From contig CM056391.1 in NCBI GenBank assembly GCA_029718625.1, positions 26,576,281 to 26,640,280 on the forward strand: a stretch of DNA of 64,000 bases. The letters run 5' to 3'. The stretch comes from Synaphobranchus kaupii. Lineage: Eukaryota > Chordata > Actinopteri > Anguilliformes > Synaphobranchidae. The notes under the pieces were generated by a model. It was given only the letters and a program-made list of their open reading frames with translations. It ran no database searches and was not told the origin of the DNA. Made by a program: the position numbers and the translations under genes. Shown one piece after another: positions 27,341 through 39,468 of the stretch; position 1 is the stretch's first letter, and every line of letters starts with the position of its first letter.

Positions 27341-30300
27341 GACTTTCTTCTTGCCAGCCAATTGTAATTACCTATAATGAACCGTATCTCGTGCTTGGAA
27401 GAAATAAATGTTTGCTAACGTTATATGTCGTATAGATCGCGATAGCTAGAACCGGCTACTCGGCTATAACCATGCCTGCCAGCTGTAGCCAGATAATGCC
27501 TGGTTCAGACTGCCGCTACACAAACTCAGTGTGATGCAACAACTGAAAAGATTACGTTGTTTTACCTGGACTCTTATAGCTGACATATTTACTGTAACAT
27601 TAGCTATACCAGTCTTTAATCCTGCAATCGTATCTAGAAAACGTGCACGTTCACAACAAGGTCTGTGGAAGCAGTGGGATGGGGGGGTTTGTTTCTTTCT
27701 CTCTGGGCAGGGCCAAGGGGTGTTATGACTTGGAATTGTTTTGACAAAAAAACAAGAGGACTGGTTATTGTTTGTATTGACAGAATCCAGTTAGTTTGCG
27801 TTCCTATATGTGCTAGAAGTGTCATTTTGAGACCGTTTTAGCGGCGCTATAGAAGTAAATGGAGAGCGACAAATACCCTATTCTGGATTATCACCCCAGG
27901 GGAGCACAGAGCAACTAATTAACATATTTTGCTGCCATTTCGACTCATTTCATGGCCAGGTAACTACACAACCCAAAGCTCTACCAAAGTTCAATTTTGA
28001 TTTAATAACCACATGGAGCATTCACTACTAAAGATTGTGATTCTGAACACACATTATCCCATCATAAATTCAAATTTAAAAACATCCTGGTAGCTGGTCA
28101 GTTTCTGTATCTTCCATCAAATGCATCTCCAGTAGGAATTAATTGCTCATGTAGGTCAAAGTAACACAGGATTGCTGCTTTCATATTGAGAAGAACGTTG
28201 TAGGCTGAACACAGATTCACTTTCAAAGCCCTACAAAGGGACTTTGTAGTTTGAAAAAAATCCTAATTTGCTGCCTACAAAAGTGTATCTGAGTTGACCA
28301 TGTCCATGTTGCCAATGCCATCCAATTGAATCATTAGATTACATTTGGAGAAGTGAATTGCTTGAAAGTGAAGAACTGTAGTTAATCAGTCCATTAGGGA
28401 CATTTGACATTCGGGGTATTTTTTTCAATTGGTCCAGAAAATGTTTTGCAATGAAGGGTCATGAAAGGTCATAGGTTTCTATATAGAATAGGGAGAGAAA
28501 TGTCAGTGTAAGAAAAAATAAAATTAGCTTTTTTTTTGTAGCGTGATACCCTGTGTTTTATCCTACATGTATAGTATTTCCCAAATATTTCTCAAGTATG
28601 TAAATTAAAAGAGTCATTCCTGATCAAAGTCATAGTTCATGTATTCAGTCACAGCTATTGAGAAAGCTTTGTGGTGTGGTGTGGTCGTGGGCGTGTCTTT
28701 CCATTCCATATCCGTTAAACCTCATCTGAATTCTGTTCCTTTGGACACAAGACATTTTTCCCTTGGCTCCCTGAAGTTGCTTCCTCTCCCATTGTAGCCT
28801 CAGATAGACTTGGTTTTGTGAAGGCAATAAAAATGCACATTAGGCCAGGGCCCTCCGCAGTAGCACTTGGGAGGTCCTCTGTCGTTAATGGTCAGTCTTT
28901 TAACATCCTGCGTTACGTGCCACCATAGGAGCCAGTCAGGAAGTGTCAGGACTGCATGAGCTCTTCATAGTCACAACCCACACAGCTGTCTCTGTCTTGT
29001 TTAGCAGCAATATGCTGCCGCCCCCCCCCCCCCCCCCCCCTTCTCACATCCAGCGGCCATAAACCACTCAGTATTTGTCAAGAATTTGTTCTTTGGTTTG
29101 TAGAGGTTGGTATATTGACGTTAAAATATAAAAAATATGTACACTGGATGTACCTCCCTGAAAAATGGGAACATGTGGATATAGTTGTTATTTTTGTGGG
29201 CCCAGTTGTAGTAGGTAGTGGTGATTCACAGGTGGTTTTCCTTTGCTTTTCAGATTCAGACAAAAGCATGGTTCTGCCCTCTAATGTACCTCTGTGGGGT
29301 TCTATAGTCTTGTAACCGCAGCTTCCTGAACCTTTAGGTTATTGCGTTTTTTTTACCCAAAAACCTCAGCTTGCAGCCTTCCAAGAGAAATCTGGCAGAC
29401 ATCCTGGTCTTTCTCTCCACTGTCATTATTGGAGCTTTTGCTGGGCATTATTTTACACTCAAGTAGGTTTGCTGGTCGCTTTGTATTTAGGGGATTTTAA
29501 GGGTCAAACGTTTTTTTTCTGTAGCAGTTATAAAGTACCCTATAAAGAATAATGTATTTTAGTCCCTGAAGAGTGAACTGGTGTGATGTTCTCAACTGTT
29601 GTGTTTGCAACGTGTTGAAAGGGATCATCTGTAATCCCGTTCTGATGTGACTTCACTTAGGGACCCTAGCAAATAAACATAAAACTTTTTGATTCTGGCA
29701 CCGAAAACAAACAGCGGAATCACCGAGGCCCCACTGGTCATGGGTATCGTTTACAGCGCTTGGATGCTCACAGGAACCAGTCCTGTCAGTTCGCTCAAAA
29801 GTTAATCCTGAAATCCCACTAATCCCCTGGAAAATTCTTCCTCCTCTGTCACTGGAGATGCTGCTGGACTCAATAGCCTTTGTCTCGTCAAATTGAGTTC
29901 TGCTACCCTCCCGCCTGAAAGTAATGTAATTTGCTGTGATTTGATTTTCTCCCCCCCCCCCCCCCCTTCTGAAATGCACGGGCCTCTCTGAGTCTGTCCC
30001 AGAGTTATTGAACAGTGGAAGCGCTGCAGTCTCTTGGCCACAGGCCCTGCCCACCGCCCCTCCCACTTGGTGGGAAATTGATATCATTCCCCTTGCTCTG
30101 CTTATTATTTCCAGCCGTTTCAAAGCTAGCACACGGCCTGTCATCGGGGGGGGGAAGCTACGCTGCGACATGGATGCATGAAAACATGATTCCCCTTCCA
30201 TTATAGGCTCAAACGCTCCATTCGTCCCGTTTTGTGGATGCGCTTAACCAGGTTCTGTTTTTGATTGCCTTTAACAACCCTGGCCTACCTTGTCTTTTTA

Positions 30301-32160
30301 CCTCGCTAAACAAACTTTCCTGTTTTGCTTTTTTTCAATCTAAACATTAGCTGCACATTGTAAGTAGCTTCTGCTTGATTCGAACAACCAGTTGCAACAA
30401 GCAAACGAGAACAAATTAAATTGCAGCAAGAATCCCCACATTCACCCACGCTGAGCAATGTTGAGTGTAGGGCATGTTGTAATCGCACTTCTGAAGCTCA
30501 GTCAAACTTGATAACGTATATGGGCTGCGCACATGTATTAGCAATAGAAATGGAATGGTGTGTATGATGAAAAATCAGAAAGAGGAGAAGTATGGTATAC
30601 TAACAGAGTTGAAGGTCTTAAAAGAAAAACTCCTACTCCTGTTTGAGCATTGTCCGGTTTCATCATAGATGCTTGTTTTACCAGAGCCTTTGCATATTTT
30701 GAAAGCTACAATACACCTGTGGTGAATACTTAATGTGTTTTTTTATTTACTTATTTATTTTTTAACAAAAGTAAAGGTCCTCTGACATTGAATATGACAA
30801 TCCATGGGTCCAGGCCCAGAGTATGCCCTTCAGTCCAACTGCATTGCTGTTGTCATTACGGGAAGTGGACAGACCCACGAAGGAGACTTATGGGATGGGT
30901 GGGCACAGCATGGGGAGGTCATAAGGCTAATGGTGCAGCGCACCTGTGTGGAGGACGGTAATGTCCCTGGTGACGTTTCTTCTTTTGTCATGTTCTGTCA
31001 ATGCAGGTACAGTATTATCACTGAAAGGTCAGGCTAAGGTAGAAATGCCAGATGGGGAGGTTGGCTGGCACTTTCATAAGTTGTAATACAAGGTTAAATG
31101 TAAATTTGTTTTTAGAGAGGAACTGAGGATTGGTACACCCACCCCGCTTCCCCCTGATGGTTTCATAATAGGCCAGAAATGCGTACATGTACAATAGAAT
31201 TTTGCAGAGACGAATGAGATGTCAAATGTTTTCCAAACTGTCACTCAGGTGTGTCATCCTGACGGAATGGCACTGTGGAAGTGGAGTGCCCTGTGTTTTC
31301 TGAGGACCTGGTCAGAATCCCAGAATTATGTAATTAAGACACAATCCGTTAAATGATATGGAATCTTGAAAATACTTTTTATTGAAATGCATTTCATTTC
31401 ATTGGACCCATTGCACAAAGCTATGATGGAACTTTGACTACAATCAATCATGCATTCAATACCCCCCCACATAATGGGTTTTTATTTCAAAATTAAAGTT
31501 ATGGGGGTGGGGGGGTCATTTCAAATAACAGTTCAATATATCTGAATGTATAAATCCAAAATCAGGAAGAAACTGAATTTTGGAAAAAAGAAAACTGATT
31601 TTATAGGTCCCTAGAAGGAGGTGCAGTGAGGATGTCTAAAAGGAAACCCTTCTTAGTTTCCCCGGATATGGGTGTCTGCTTAGCAAATAGATCATTTAAT
31701 TTCATTAACTGTTGCTCTGCCTTCTGTACCATTTTAAAATCCTTTGTGTCAAAATGTTATAGAAATCTTATATATTTTGAACATTTATGCGTATGTGTTA
31801 TTGCTTCTGGTTTTAGAAAATGACTGTACTCTTACAGTACTCTTTAATGTATACTGTGACTAATGTGGCTGGCTTTTTTGTGGCTCAAATTGACAGGAGC
31901 ACACAGTAATCTAAGAAGAGCTCTAACCCTAACCCAAACATAGATCTGTCATTTTAGCCAAAATCTATACTCATGCTTTCATAAATAAAACCTGATCTTG
32001 CCAGACTTCCCAGTTCAGAGCGTCTCTGGGAGCTATCTTCAAAAGTAAAAGCATTTGCAGATAAATACATAAAACAATGGAGTTATGATATCCAGCATAA
32101 GATTGGGGGCATACCCAGTACCTATAAAGCACAGATAGGCATTTAGTAGGGTGTATAAAT
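27341..32160. other. Non-coding sequence with two long C runs
   Basis: No gene is supported. C20 (29021-29040) and C16 (29951-29966) runs stand out. A minus-strand open frame of 182 codons at 29653-30201 reads through the second C run as a glycine block and has no recognisable domain, so I treat it as chance. The remainder shows nothing that I can name. Confidence 0.5.
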
Positions 32161-32186
32161 GTGTGTGTGGGTGTGTGTGTGTGTGT
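32161..32186. repeat. GT microsatellite
   Basis: A (GT)n tract of 26 nt with a single GG interruption directly precedes the palindromic Tc1-like element. Confidence 0.9.
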
Positions 32187-32196
32187 ACAGTGTATA

Positions 32197-32682
32197 TACA
32201 GTCATGTTTATTTTATTTTAATTTCAACCATAATTGATTAAGGTAAACTAATTCAACAAATGATGCTAAAAAAGTTGACTTTGGAATCACTTAAGCAATT
32301 GAAATGAACATAAATACAAATTCCTCATGAGGAAAAAGTAAGTACACCCCTACCTTTACAATCAAATATATTGATTAAATTGACCAATCCATGGTTGGCT
32401 AAATGGCAGTAAGGTCATCAAGGGTCTGGGGTATCAAACGAGTCTCAAACCATCACTCTGCTGCCAGATATGCAGTGGATATGGATGGATCACTTTAAGG
32501 GTTGTTTCTCCTGACTTATTTTTCTATTGAAAAATAAGTCAGGGGAAAACAACGGTTAAAGTGATCCATCCATATCCACTGCATATCTGGCAGCAGAGTG
32601 ATGGTTTGAGGCTCGTTTGATACCTCGTGTCCAAAAAACTGACTACCAGTTGAGGGTGTACTTACTTTTTCACATGACTGTA
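32197..32682. mobile_element. Palindromic Tc1/mariner-like non-autonomous element
   Basis: The ends are tacagtcatg and catgactgta, with TA at both borders as expected for Tc1/mariner target duplication. Inside the right end lies gggtgtacttactttttcac, and its reverse complement (gaaaaagtaagtacaccc) occurs at 32330 on the left. Between them, 32432-32520 and 32531-32623 form a long inverted repeat of about 90 bp (atcaaacgag...cagatatgcagtgg...). The left terminus appears to be split by roughly 120 bp inserted between catg and the aaaaagtaag motif. No transposase is encoded. Confidence 0.75.
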
Positions 32683-32698
32683 TGTGTATGTATATATA

Positions 32699-32880
32699 TA
32701 CACTACTCACAAAAAGTTAGGGATATTTGGCTTTCGGGTGAAATTTATGGAAAATGTAAGTTCACGCTACAGTGATATTATACGTATCATGAAAGTAGGG
32801 CATTTAAGTAGAAGCATGCAATGGTGATTTCCTCATCTCAAACAATTTATCCACTCCACAGGTTTCTAATGGGAACCAAA
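32699..32880. mobile_element. Tc1-like terminal fragment
   Basis: The sequence tacactactcacaaaaagtt followed by agggatatttggctttcggg resembles a common fish Tc1/mariner terminus with the TA border. It continues through tcatgaaagtagggcattta. The other terminus was not found, so this is probably a one-sided remnant. It lies directly beside the palindromic element. Confidence 0.5.
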
Positions 32881-34243
32881 ACTTTTCCTGAGTCCCGTCA
32901 CAGGGAAGACCTCAGCAGGGGAACAAGGGGAAGTGCCTAAGCAGAACACATCTTTTGTCATATTTGACTCAATTTGAAAGGAAGAAGGGAGAGGAGGAAA
33001 GGGGGAAGAAGAAAAGCGTGAAAGGGTGGAAAAGGGGGTCATTAGTGAAGTATGGGGTGTTTTTGAAGGTTTTAATTTCTCAAGCCAGGCCCTCCTGTGT
33101 TGAGTGATGCCATTGTAGAGGTAGCCTCCAGCACCGTGTGCCTGAACTCATCAAGTTTCCCTGAATAACATGCACAAAGAAGTGGCAACGTACCTCACTC
33201 TTACTGAAATGCTGAAAAATACATAACATATTCCCCTAAATATCAAACTGTATTAACATAGTGTTAATCCTTGCTGTGTCTTACATACAAGCTCATACAG
33301 AAAAAATAGTGGAGGCATGAGGTAAACGTAAATAAGATATGTGACATAGGGATAAAGGTATATGGGAGAACATGATTGCACAGGACATGATTGCACATTT
33401 TGGGGAACATGAACTGGATAATATCATATACAGGCTGTCCCATATACACCCAGAATTTGAATGGGATGACAATCGACCTACCCTTTTTAAGGGCGCGGAA
33501 GTTTATCAACACCCAACCACAGTCCTTTCAATGTGGGCTACAAGAATAAACCAGTCTAAATTTAACTTCTCATGTTACCTCCCCACTGCCAGTATGTGCG
33601 CGATGGACAGGACGTGGTTTCTGAGTGTATTCAGTAATTTATTATGTCGGTTCTTCCACCCAAAGAGTCCCGAGTGCAGTGTTGTTGAAACTCATCCAGT
33701 GCTCAAGTGGCTAGTGTTTTTTTTAAGTTTTTTTTTTTATTGCCGTTGCTCACTCCCTGCGGGTCAACTGCAAATGAGAAGTGGACCTTTCAATGCAGCC
33801 CCCCCCTCCAATGCCCTGGCAATGCTGAAGCATCTGTCTCCCCTTCAAGTGCTCCAAAGTTTTCCTATTCAGGCCTTGCCAAGGATGATTCCTGTTCCCC
33901 CTTGCTCCTGCATGCATTAAACTCTCATCGACTATGCTTTGCCCTAACTTTTCTATACCAGGACTGGAGGGGGAAGGAATGCACCTTCTCTGAGTGCTTG
34001 TTACCAAGGGAAGTGCATTTTATTGCTTTTCCTAATGGGACCAGAGCACACTGGCATGTACCTCCCGGTCTAGGGTTCCATTGTCAACTCTGGGTAAGGG
34101 GGCGAAGCTACCGGGGGAGGCTCCAGTGTGAGTCTGTGTGGTGGTCCACGGGAGGGCTGAGGCTCCTATTGTCTGAAGGTTTGTGTCACACACACAAGCG
34201 ATTGTCCTTGTGGGTAACGGTGTGCATGTTCTCCCTTTGACAG
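32881..34243. other. 3' end of the intron upstream of lrp4 exon 2
   Basis: No further gene is seen. Two overlapping + strand open frames of about 180 codons (33372-33920 and 33707-34240) have no domain I recognise, and neither is in frame with exon 2. A purine-rich stretch lies near 32980-33040. The acceptor of exon 2 closes the region. Confidence 0.6.
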
Positions 34244-34390
34244 GTGCAGCGGAGAGCACCGAGTGCTCCTGCGGGAGGAACCACTTCACCTGCGCGGTGA
34301 GTTCCTTCGGGGAGTGCACCTGCATCCCGGCGCAGTGGCAGTGTGACGGAGACAACGACTGCGGGGACCACAGCGATGAGGATGGCTGCA
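34244..34390 (+). CDS. lrp4: lrp4 exon 2: LDLa repeat 1
   Basis: This 147 bp exon follows the acceptor ctccctttgacag and ends at the donor A|gtaggt, phase 1 on both sides. It encodes about 49 residues containing the first LDLa repeat, with the calcium-binding core [13 protein letters not shown]. The repeat is atypical: eight cysteines instead of six, with the extra pair in ECSC and ECTC, a peculiarity also known in mammalian LRP4. The first residues (GAAEST) fit the region just after signal-peptide cleavage. The reading frame stays open for about 60 nt upstream of the acceptor but contains no ATG there, so this is an internal exon, not a start exon. Confidence 0.95.
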
Positions 34391-35054
34391 GTAGGTTCAA
34401 ACTACCCCCCACACCTCATTGTGTGCTCTACATGACAGCTGTACATCAGCCCTGTCCTGCTCTACTCATAGGGGACCTATGGAGACAGTGTGATTGTGTG
34501 TGTGTGTCAGGGGACCTTTTGCCACAATTATTTTATGGATGTCATGCAGCTGCTGATGAGAGTAGTAAAGCGAGTGTTTCTGTCAAGTTTGTCGATGAGT
34601 CTATCAAGATTTGCAAACACTTGTAAAGTGAATGATCCATGTCCCCAAAATGATTTTAAATTTTGACAAACCTTGCTGTCAGTGTCTTAAGGGCTCAAGT
34701 GAAAAGATGTCTGCCGTGTTCAACACTGGCTTGGAAATGGAAAAAAAATTATTTCATGATGATATCAGACCATCCCTTTCTGTTTGTTAATCGATGCTTG
34801 AGTGGGTGTCAGCACTGTCACTGATAAGCTAATAGAAGCCATGGCAATAGCATCGATGATGTATCTGTGTTGAGATCTAGATGTAGATCTAACCTCACAC
34901 CTGTGCAGTTTTTATAGTCTACAAAAGTAGTTGGGTTGAACATTGGAGGGGTTGAGGTGAACATCCCTCTAGTATTAAAGCTACCTTTTATGACAATGCA
35001 AACTATCAAACACAAATAAAAAAATTGTCTACTTTTATACACATTGAAACACAG

Positions 35055-35775
35055 AGGGGTCGATTTACAAAAAGCTGTGTGTACAAAAACACATGTAAAA
35101 CCATTACCACCCGCAAAAAATTGTCCGATGTGATTATCTAATGAGGCGTAAAGAGAATTGCGTGTGCTAAAATTGAAAGATACAGATACTTAATTGGGCA
35201 TCCCTACGTTATTTCGCGAAATAGTGGGAGGTGGTCATGCAAATAGATTACTCTAGAATGTGTAAAGTGATTTAGTAAGCCCGGAAGGAAGTTTGGGAAA
35301 GGTATTTGCAGGTGCATTTTAGTACAAATGGAAAGCAGGTAAAAGACAAGGAAACGATAAGATACCGTCATTGTAGCAACACACGTAGGCTATGGGTATG
35401 TTTGGAATATCCATAACTGAACGCTCTGAATGGTTGCGTAACAATGGGGGATAATTAATTCTAGCTATCACTCAAAATACACAAGAAGATAATTTGCGGA
35501 TAGCCTACATACGCTATTTTATGTGACACTTACGGCACGAGTAGGCTTAGTGCTAGTACACATAGTTATGATCCTGACAAACATCTGTAACTTCTGGCAT
35601 AAACTAAGAGACATCCAGTGAAACAGTTTGTAGTAAACCGCCAGCTGGCTGTTTGCGGCTGGAGTAATTTGCATAATGATCATCCTCAAAGTGTGAAATG
35701 ATAACGCATGCAAATACTTTGGCTGCACCCGCAAAATGACACCCCTTATTTGGGATCTTAGTAAATTCACCGCCT
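35055..35775. mobile_element. Possible terminal-inverted-repeat element
   Basis: The left edge aggggtcgatttacaaaaag and the reverse complement of the right edge (ggcggtgaatttactaagat) are similar, suggesting imperfect inverted termini about 720 bp apart. The interior has no transposase. No clear target duplication was found, so boundaries are tentative. Confidence 0.35.
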
Positions 35776-37196
35776 AGAGTAAAACTTGTCCTCATCATAG
35801 CTAGATTACATTATATCATCACATCAAAAGATGAATTGAACACTTTCAAAAGCGTAATGTACCATTATTCATTTCTGCTCTCCCTTTCTTCACCAATGAC
35901 GAAGACCGCTACAAACTTCAATACTTCTTCCTTCACAAACGGAGCTTGCGTGGGTGCAACCAAGTTTTAGAATGTAGGGGGCATCGAAAGCCAAGTATTT
36001 TTGGTTTCCTTACTAATGGGCGTTAAAATGGGAAATCGATCTTTTCCAATAATGTATGACGGCAAATATGTTTCATTAATCATAACATTTTATGTGGGGG
36101 GTGTTGTACTACCCAGTTATGATTATTGAACGGGTTAAAACCTCTGTATCCCCTCCAGAGATAACACCCTTGATCTTCCATTAGCAGAATGCGAACCATG
36201 CAACAAGCAAATCTCACATTACACTAGATCCTGCAGGGAACCAAAGGCATTTCGGTATGTGTCAAATACAATGGTGGGAGACTACACTGAAACCAAAACC
36301 AAGTGAGGCATCGTGAGGGGCAATGTGAAGAAGTGGGTCAAATTACTGGCCGAAATGATACACCATTCGTCACTTTGAAATTACACAAGTGTCAGGTAAA
36401 GTAGGGTTGTGGTTTTCTATGAAAATTCATGGAATTTATGTTTATTGTGTAGTACCGTATTGTATTAATAGTGTTACATTAATTGGATAATGCATTTTAG
36501 ATAGACAAATTGAGTTACATGCATCTGTGCTTCCTCTTTTTGATGTACTGAGAGACCTATATAAATGATGAGTATTCCTTGCTGTAGGGGCTCATTGCAT
36601 TGATTAACACAAATTAGTTAGCTGAAATGTCTGGTCCCCCGGAATTAATTCCTCAGTGTTGTATTTTCAAAACGAACAGATGTGTAGGCTACGCTTGCAA
36701 CCAGACCACAGTCCTTGTCAATTAGATGTGTGTGCCCAATGTGATTACATTGGACTTCTCTGCCCTCAATGCTGTCTTTGTATGAATATGCTGTGGTAAA
36801 GGCCTTAATGGACTATAAGCCATTAAATGGAGGATCTCTTCCTCTTGTAAATAAATAAAGAACTGTTGTTCCAAATTTCCCTTCCATTAGCCTAAATTCA
36901 GTTCAACGTTTTGTCAAACTGGCTATAAAGAGTAGAATTAAAAATGAAGCAGAGGAAATTGTATGGGTTCTCAACATTTTAGGCTGAGTAGCCCATGGAT
37001 AGGCTTTCAAGTAAGGGTTTTAGGGATTTGGAGGTGGTTTTGTTGCTAATTGGCTACTCTACAATTGCCATAAAATCAAGCAAGGCCTTTTATTGTACCA
37101 AACATTTGTTTTGACACCATTCGTAAAATATTTAATTGATAAGGAGTCAACGATAAACATTGTATGATCACTGTTTGATACTGGAACGTACCGTAA

Positions 37197-37251
37197 CGTG
37201 CAAGCTACTTAGACAGAGAAAGCACTATTCTCTGACTAAGTAGCTTGCACG
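37197..37251. repeat. Near-perfect 24 bp hairpin
   Basis: The arms cgtgcaagctacttagacag+agaa (37197-37220) and ttctctgactaagtagcttg+cacg (37228-37251) pair at 23 of 24 positions around a 7 nt loop. Pairing does not extend outward. It may be a collapsed MITE or a structured RNA element in the intron; the sequence does not decide. Confidence 0.8.
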
Positions 37252-38180
37252 TCAGGAATGTATGGAAGAAGAGGCAACGTAGTACTTTTTTGGAGTTTAT
37301 TTTTGAAGTAAATCCTGATTTAATTAGGATTTGGAATTCCAAACAGTGTTTTGAAAGGTCACATATCATTGAGGGGAGAGGGACGACAGGGGGCGATTCA
37401 GAAGAGCTGTGGGAAGGCCTGCAGTGGTTAGATAGTGGCACCCTTCTGGGACCTGTACGGTGTACTGCAGTTTGAGAAAAAAGGAATGTAGAGGGTGTGA
37501 AAAGTCCAGAGGAGATAAGTAAATGGCAAGGCTTGCCATTACTAGTTTCACCTTCTAGTCAACATTGCACCCCCGTAATAGTATATCGTTTAATTAAACT
37601 CGCGGACCATTAGATTTTTCCGAGTTTGTAAAATGTGTTTAATTGCAGTGTATGGACACCCTCAAAGCTTTTGTCTCCCATTGACAGAGACGAATGGCTG
37701 TCCTCATGAAAAAATGGTTAAAATACAGTAGTAGCAGTTGTTCTGTATGCTATTGTCACAGAATAAGTATGACATCACTATGAGGGACAGGGGAGAGTGG
37801 GATAAAACCACCGAGGATGAAAATAAATTGGCAGAGGCATGGATTTACACATCAGAGGTTATTATGTACACCTGCTTGTTAACGCAAGTAGCCTGCCCCT
37901 CCAAACTGTGACTCATGTAATCATGTGGCTGCACTTCAGTATACAGTAGCATGCAGACATGTAGCTCCTAGGATTCCATTTCTTAAAAAGGCAAATTTTG
38001 TTTTCCAAAAATGGCAAATTCCATTTAAAAAAAATAAATAAATCCTTTTAAGCCATTCCATATCCATTTTCCTTTTTTTCCTGTTCTCCACATTTTCAAC
38101 CATTTTCATTCACGAAGTACCTTAAAATATGTGTATGTAATAATTCAAACTTGTCGTAAGCTAAGTGAAGACAAGCAAAT

Positions 38181-39468
38181 GGGATGCTCCGATATGATGG
38201 GCCGATACCGATCACCAGTTTTCTTTTTAAAGAACAGCCGATTGCAATGCTAGTTTCTTTTATTAGAAATACATATTATTATTATTATTATGCTTTATAA
38301 AATGCAAGGAGAAGACTTAAGCTTTTAATTCAAGAATAAATAAATAAATGTCTCTGGATGTGGCTGCATTTCAACAGCTTTTCATATACTTTTCGTATGA
38401 AACCGGTTTAAACCGAACACTGCGACTGCGTTGTTTCTCCTGACAAATTTTTCTATTGAACTCTATGGAAAAATAAGTCAGGAGAAGAAACCCTTCAAGT
38501 GATCCATCCATATCTACTGCATATCTGGCAGCAGAGTGATGGTTTAAGGTGTGTTTGATACGTCAGACCCTTGATGACTTAGCCAACCATGTGTTCCATA
38601 CTGTTCCAGTGTAATTTACAGCTAAATCTAGTCCCACCTTCCAATTCCCATAGAGATCCATTCAAATGCAGAGAGGTTATAGTATCACTTGTAAGAGTAC
38701 CAGAAAATAAGATATCAAGAGTCTTTTGACACTGTTGGGTCACAGACATCAGGAAGTCATAGCGTGGAAAGGATATGCTACCAAATATTAAAAGTGATTA
38801 CTTTATTCTACATTATGTTAAACTGTCCAATATTTTTGATGCCCGGACATGGGGGGAACTATGTACTAAAGGTTCTATAATTTCAAAACGGTTCATCCGA
38901 TATGGATGAAAATACCCTCAAATTAAAGCTGACAGTCTGCAATTCAACTTCATTGTCATTGTATCCTTTCAAACTCAAAGTGCTAGTACAGAACCAAAAT
39001 AACAAAAGATGTGGCACTGTCCAATGAATTATGGTGCTCACTCTATGCAGTTAAAAAATATAAACAACAAACTACCATAAATAGCCTACAATAACGATTT
39101 TGATAGCCAGTAAGCGACAAATCCAAAATGGGACATAAAATGATTCTAGCTGTGCCTTTGCTTTCTTTTGAAATGTGTTTTTACGATCTGAAAAGGGGCG
39201 AGATTAGGCACCGCTAAATAAAACTAAAAATGATGTTCAGGGAGAAGCATTAAAGGGGTGGTATCACGTTTACATGCGAGATGTTGACATTTTTCATTTA
39301 ACGTTTAGTTTCTTTTTCTTAGTTTTGCTAAAGTTATGCTAAACAAGGCATGCTGTTCGATTTATAACGAGCACATTAAAGAGGTTAGAGTATCGGTAAA
39401 TTCAGGGACTGCCGATTGAGTCTCATGGAAGGGAAATCGGCCGATACCAATCGAACGGCTCCATCCTA
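38181..39468. mobile_element. hAT-like element enclosing Tc1-like debris
   Basis: The left end gggatgctccgatatgatgg + gccgataccg and the reverse complement of the right end (aggatggagccgttcgattg + gtatcggcc) are the kind of termini found on fish hAT elements. The pair encloses about 1.29 kb. Inside, 38430-38592 copies one arm of the palindromic Tc1-like element at 32432-32623. Also inside, 38820-39050 carries gtccaatatttttgatgccc and aaagctgacagtctgcaatt, typical of fish Tc1/mariner tails. No transposase frame remains. A target duplication was not found. Confidence 0.55.

Noticed and set aside
29653..30201. 182-codon open frame on the minus strand
   Set aside because: It crosses the C16 run (giving a glycine block), has no recognisable domain or splice context, and its codon pattern looks random.
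33372..33920. 182-codon open frame on the + strand upstream of lrp4 exon 2
   Set aside because: No domain I recognise; out of frame with exon 2; downstream part is low-complexity (poly-T giving Phe/Leu).
33707..34240. 177-codon open frame ending just before exon 2
   Set aside because: It is in a different frame from exon 2, terminates inside the acceptor, and lacks a signal peptide at a plausible ATG.
34183..34243. In-frame extension upstream of exon 2 with a hydrophobic stretch, possibly an alternative signal-peptide exon
   Set aside because: The frame begins at GTG rather than ATG, and a strong polypyrimidine-AG acceptor precedes 34244, so it is intron sequence.
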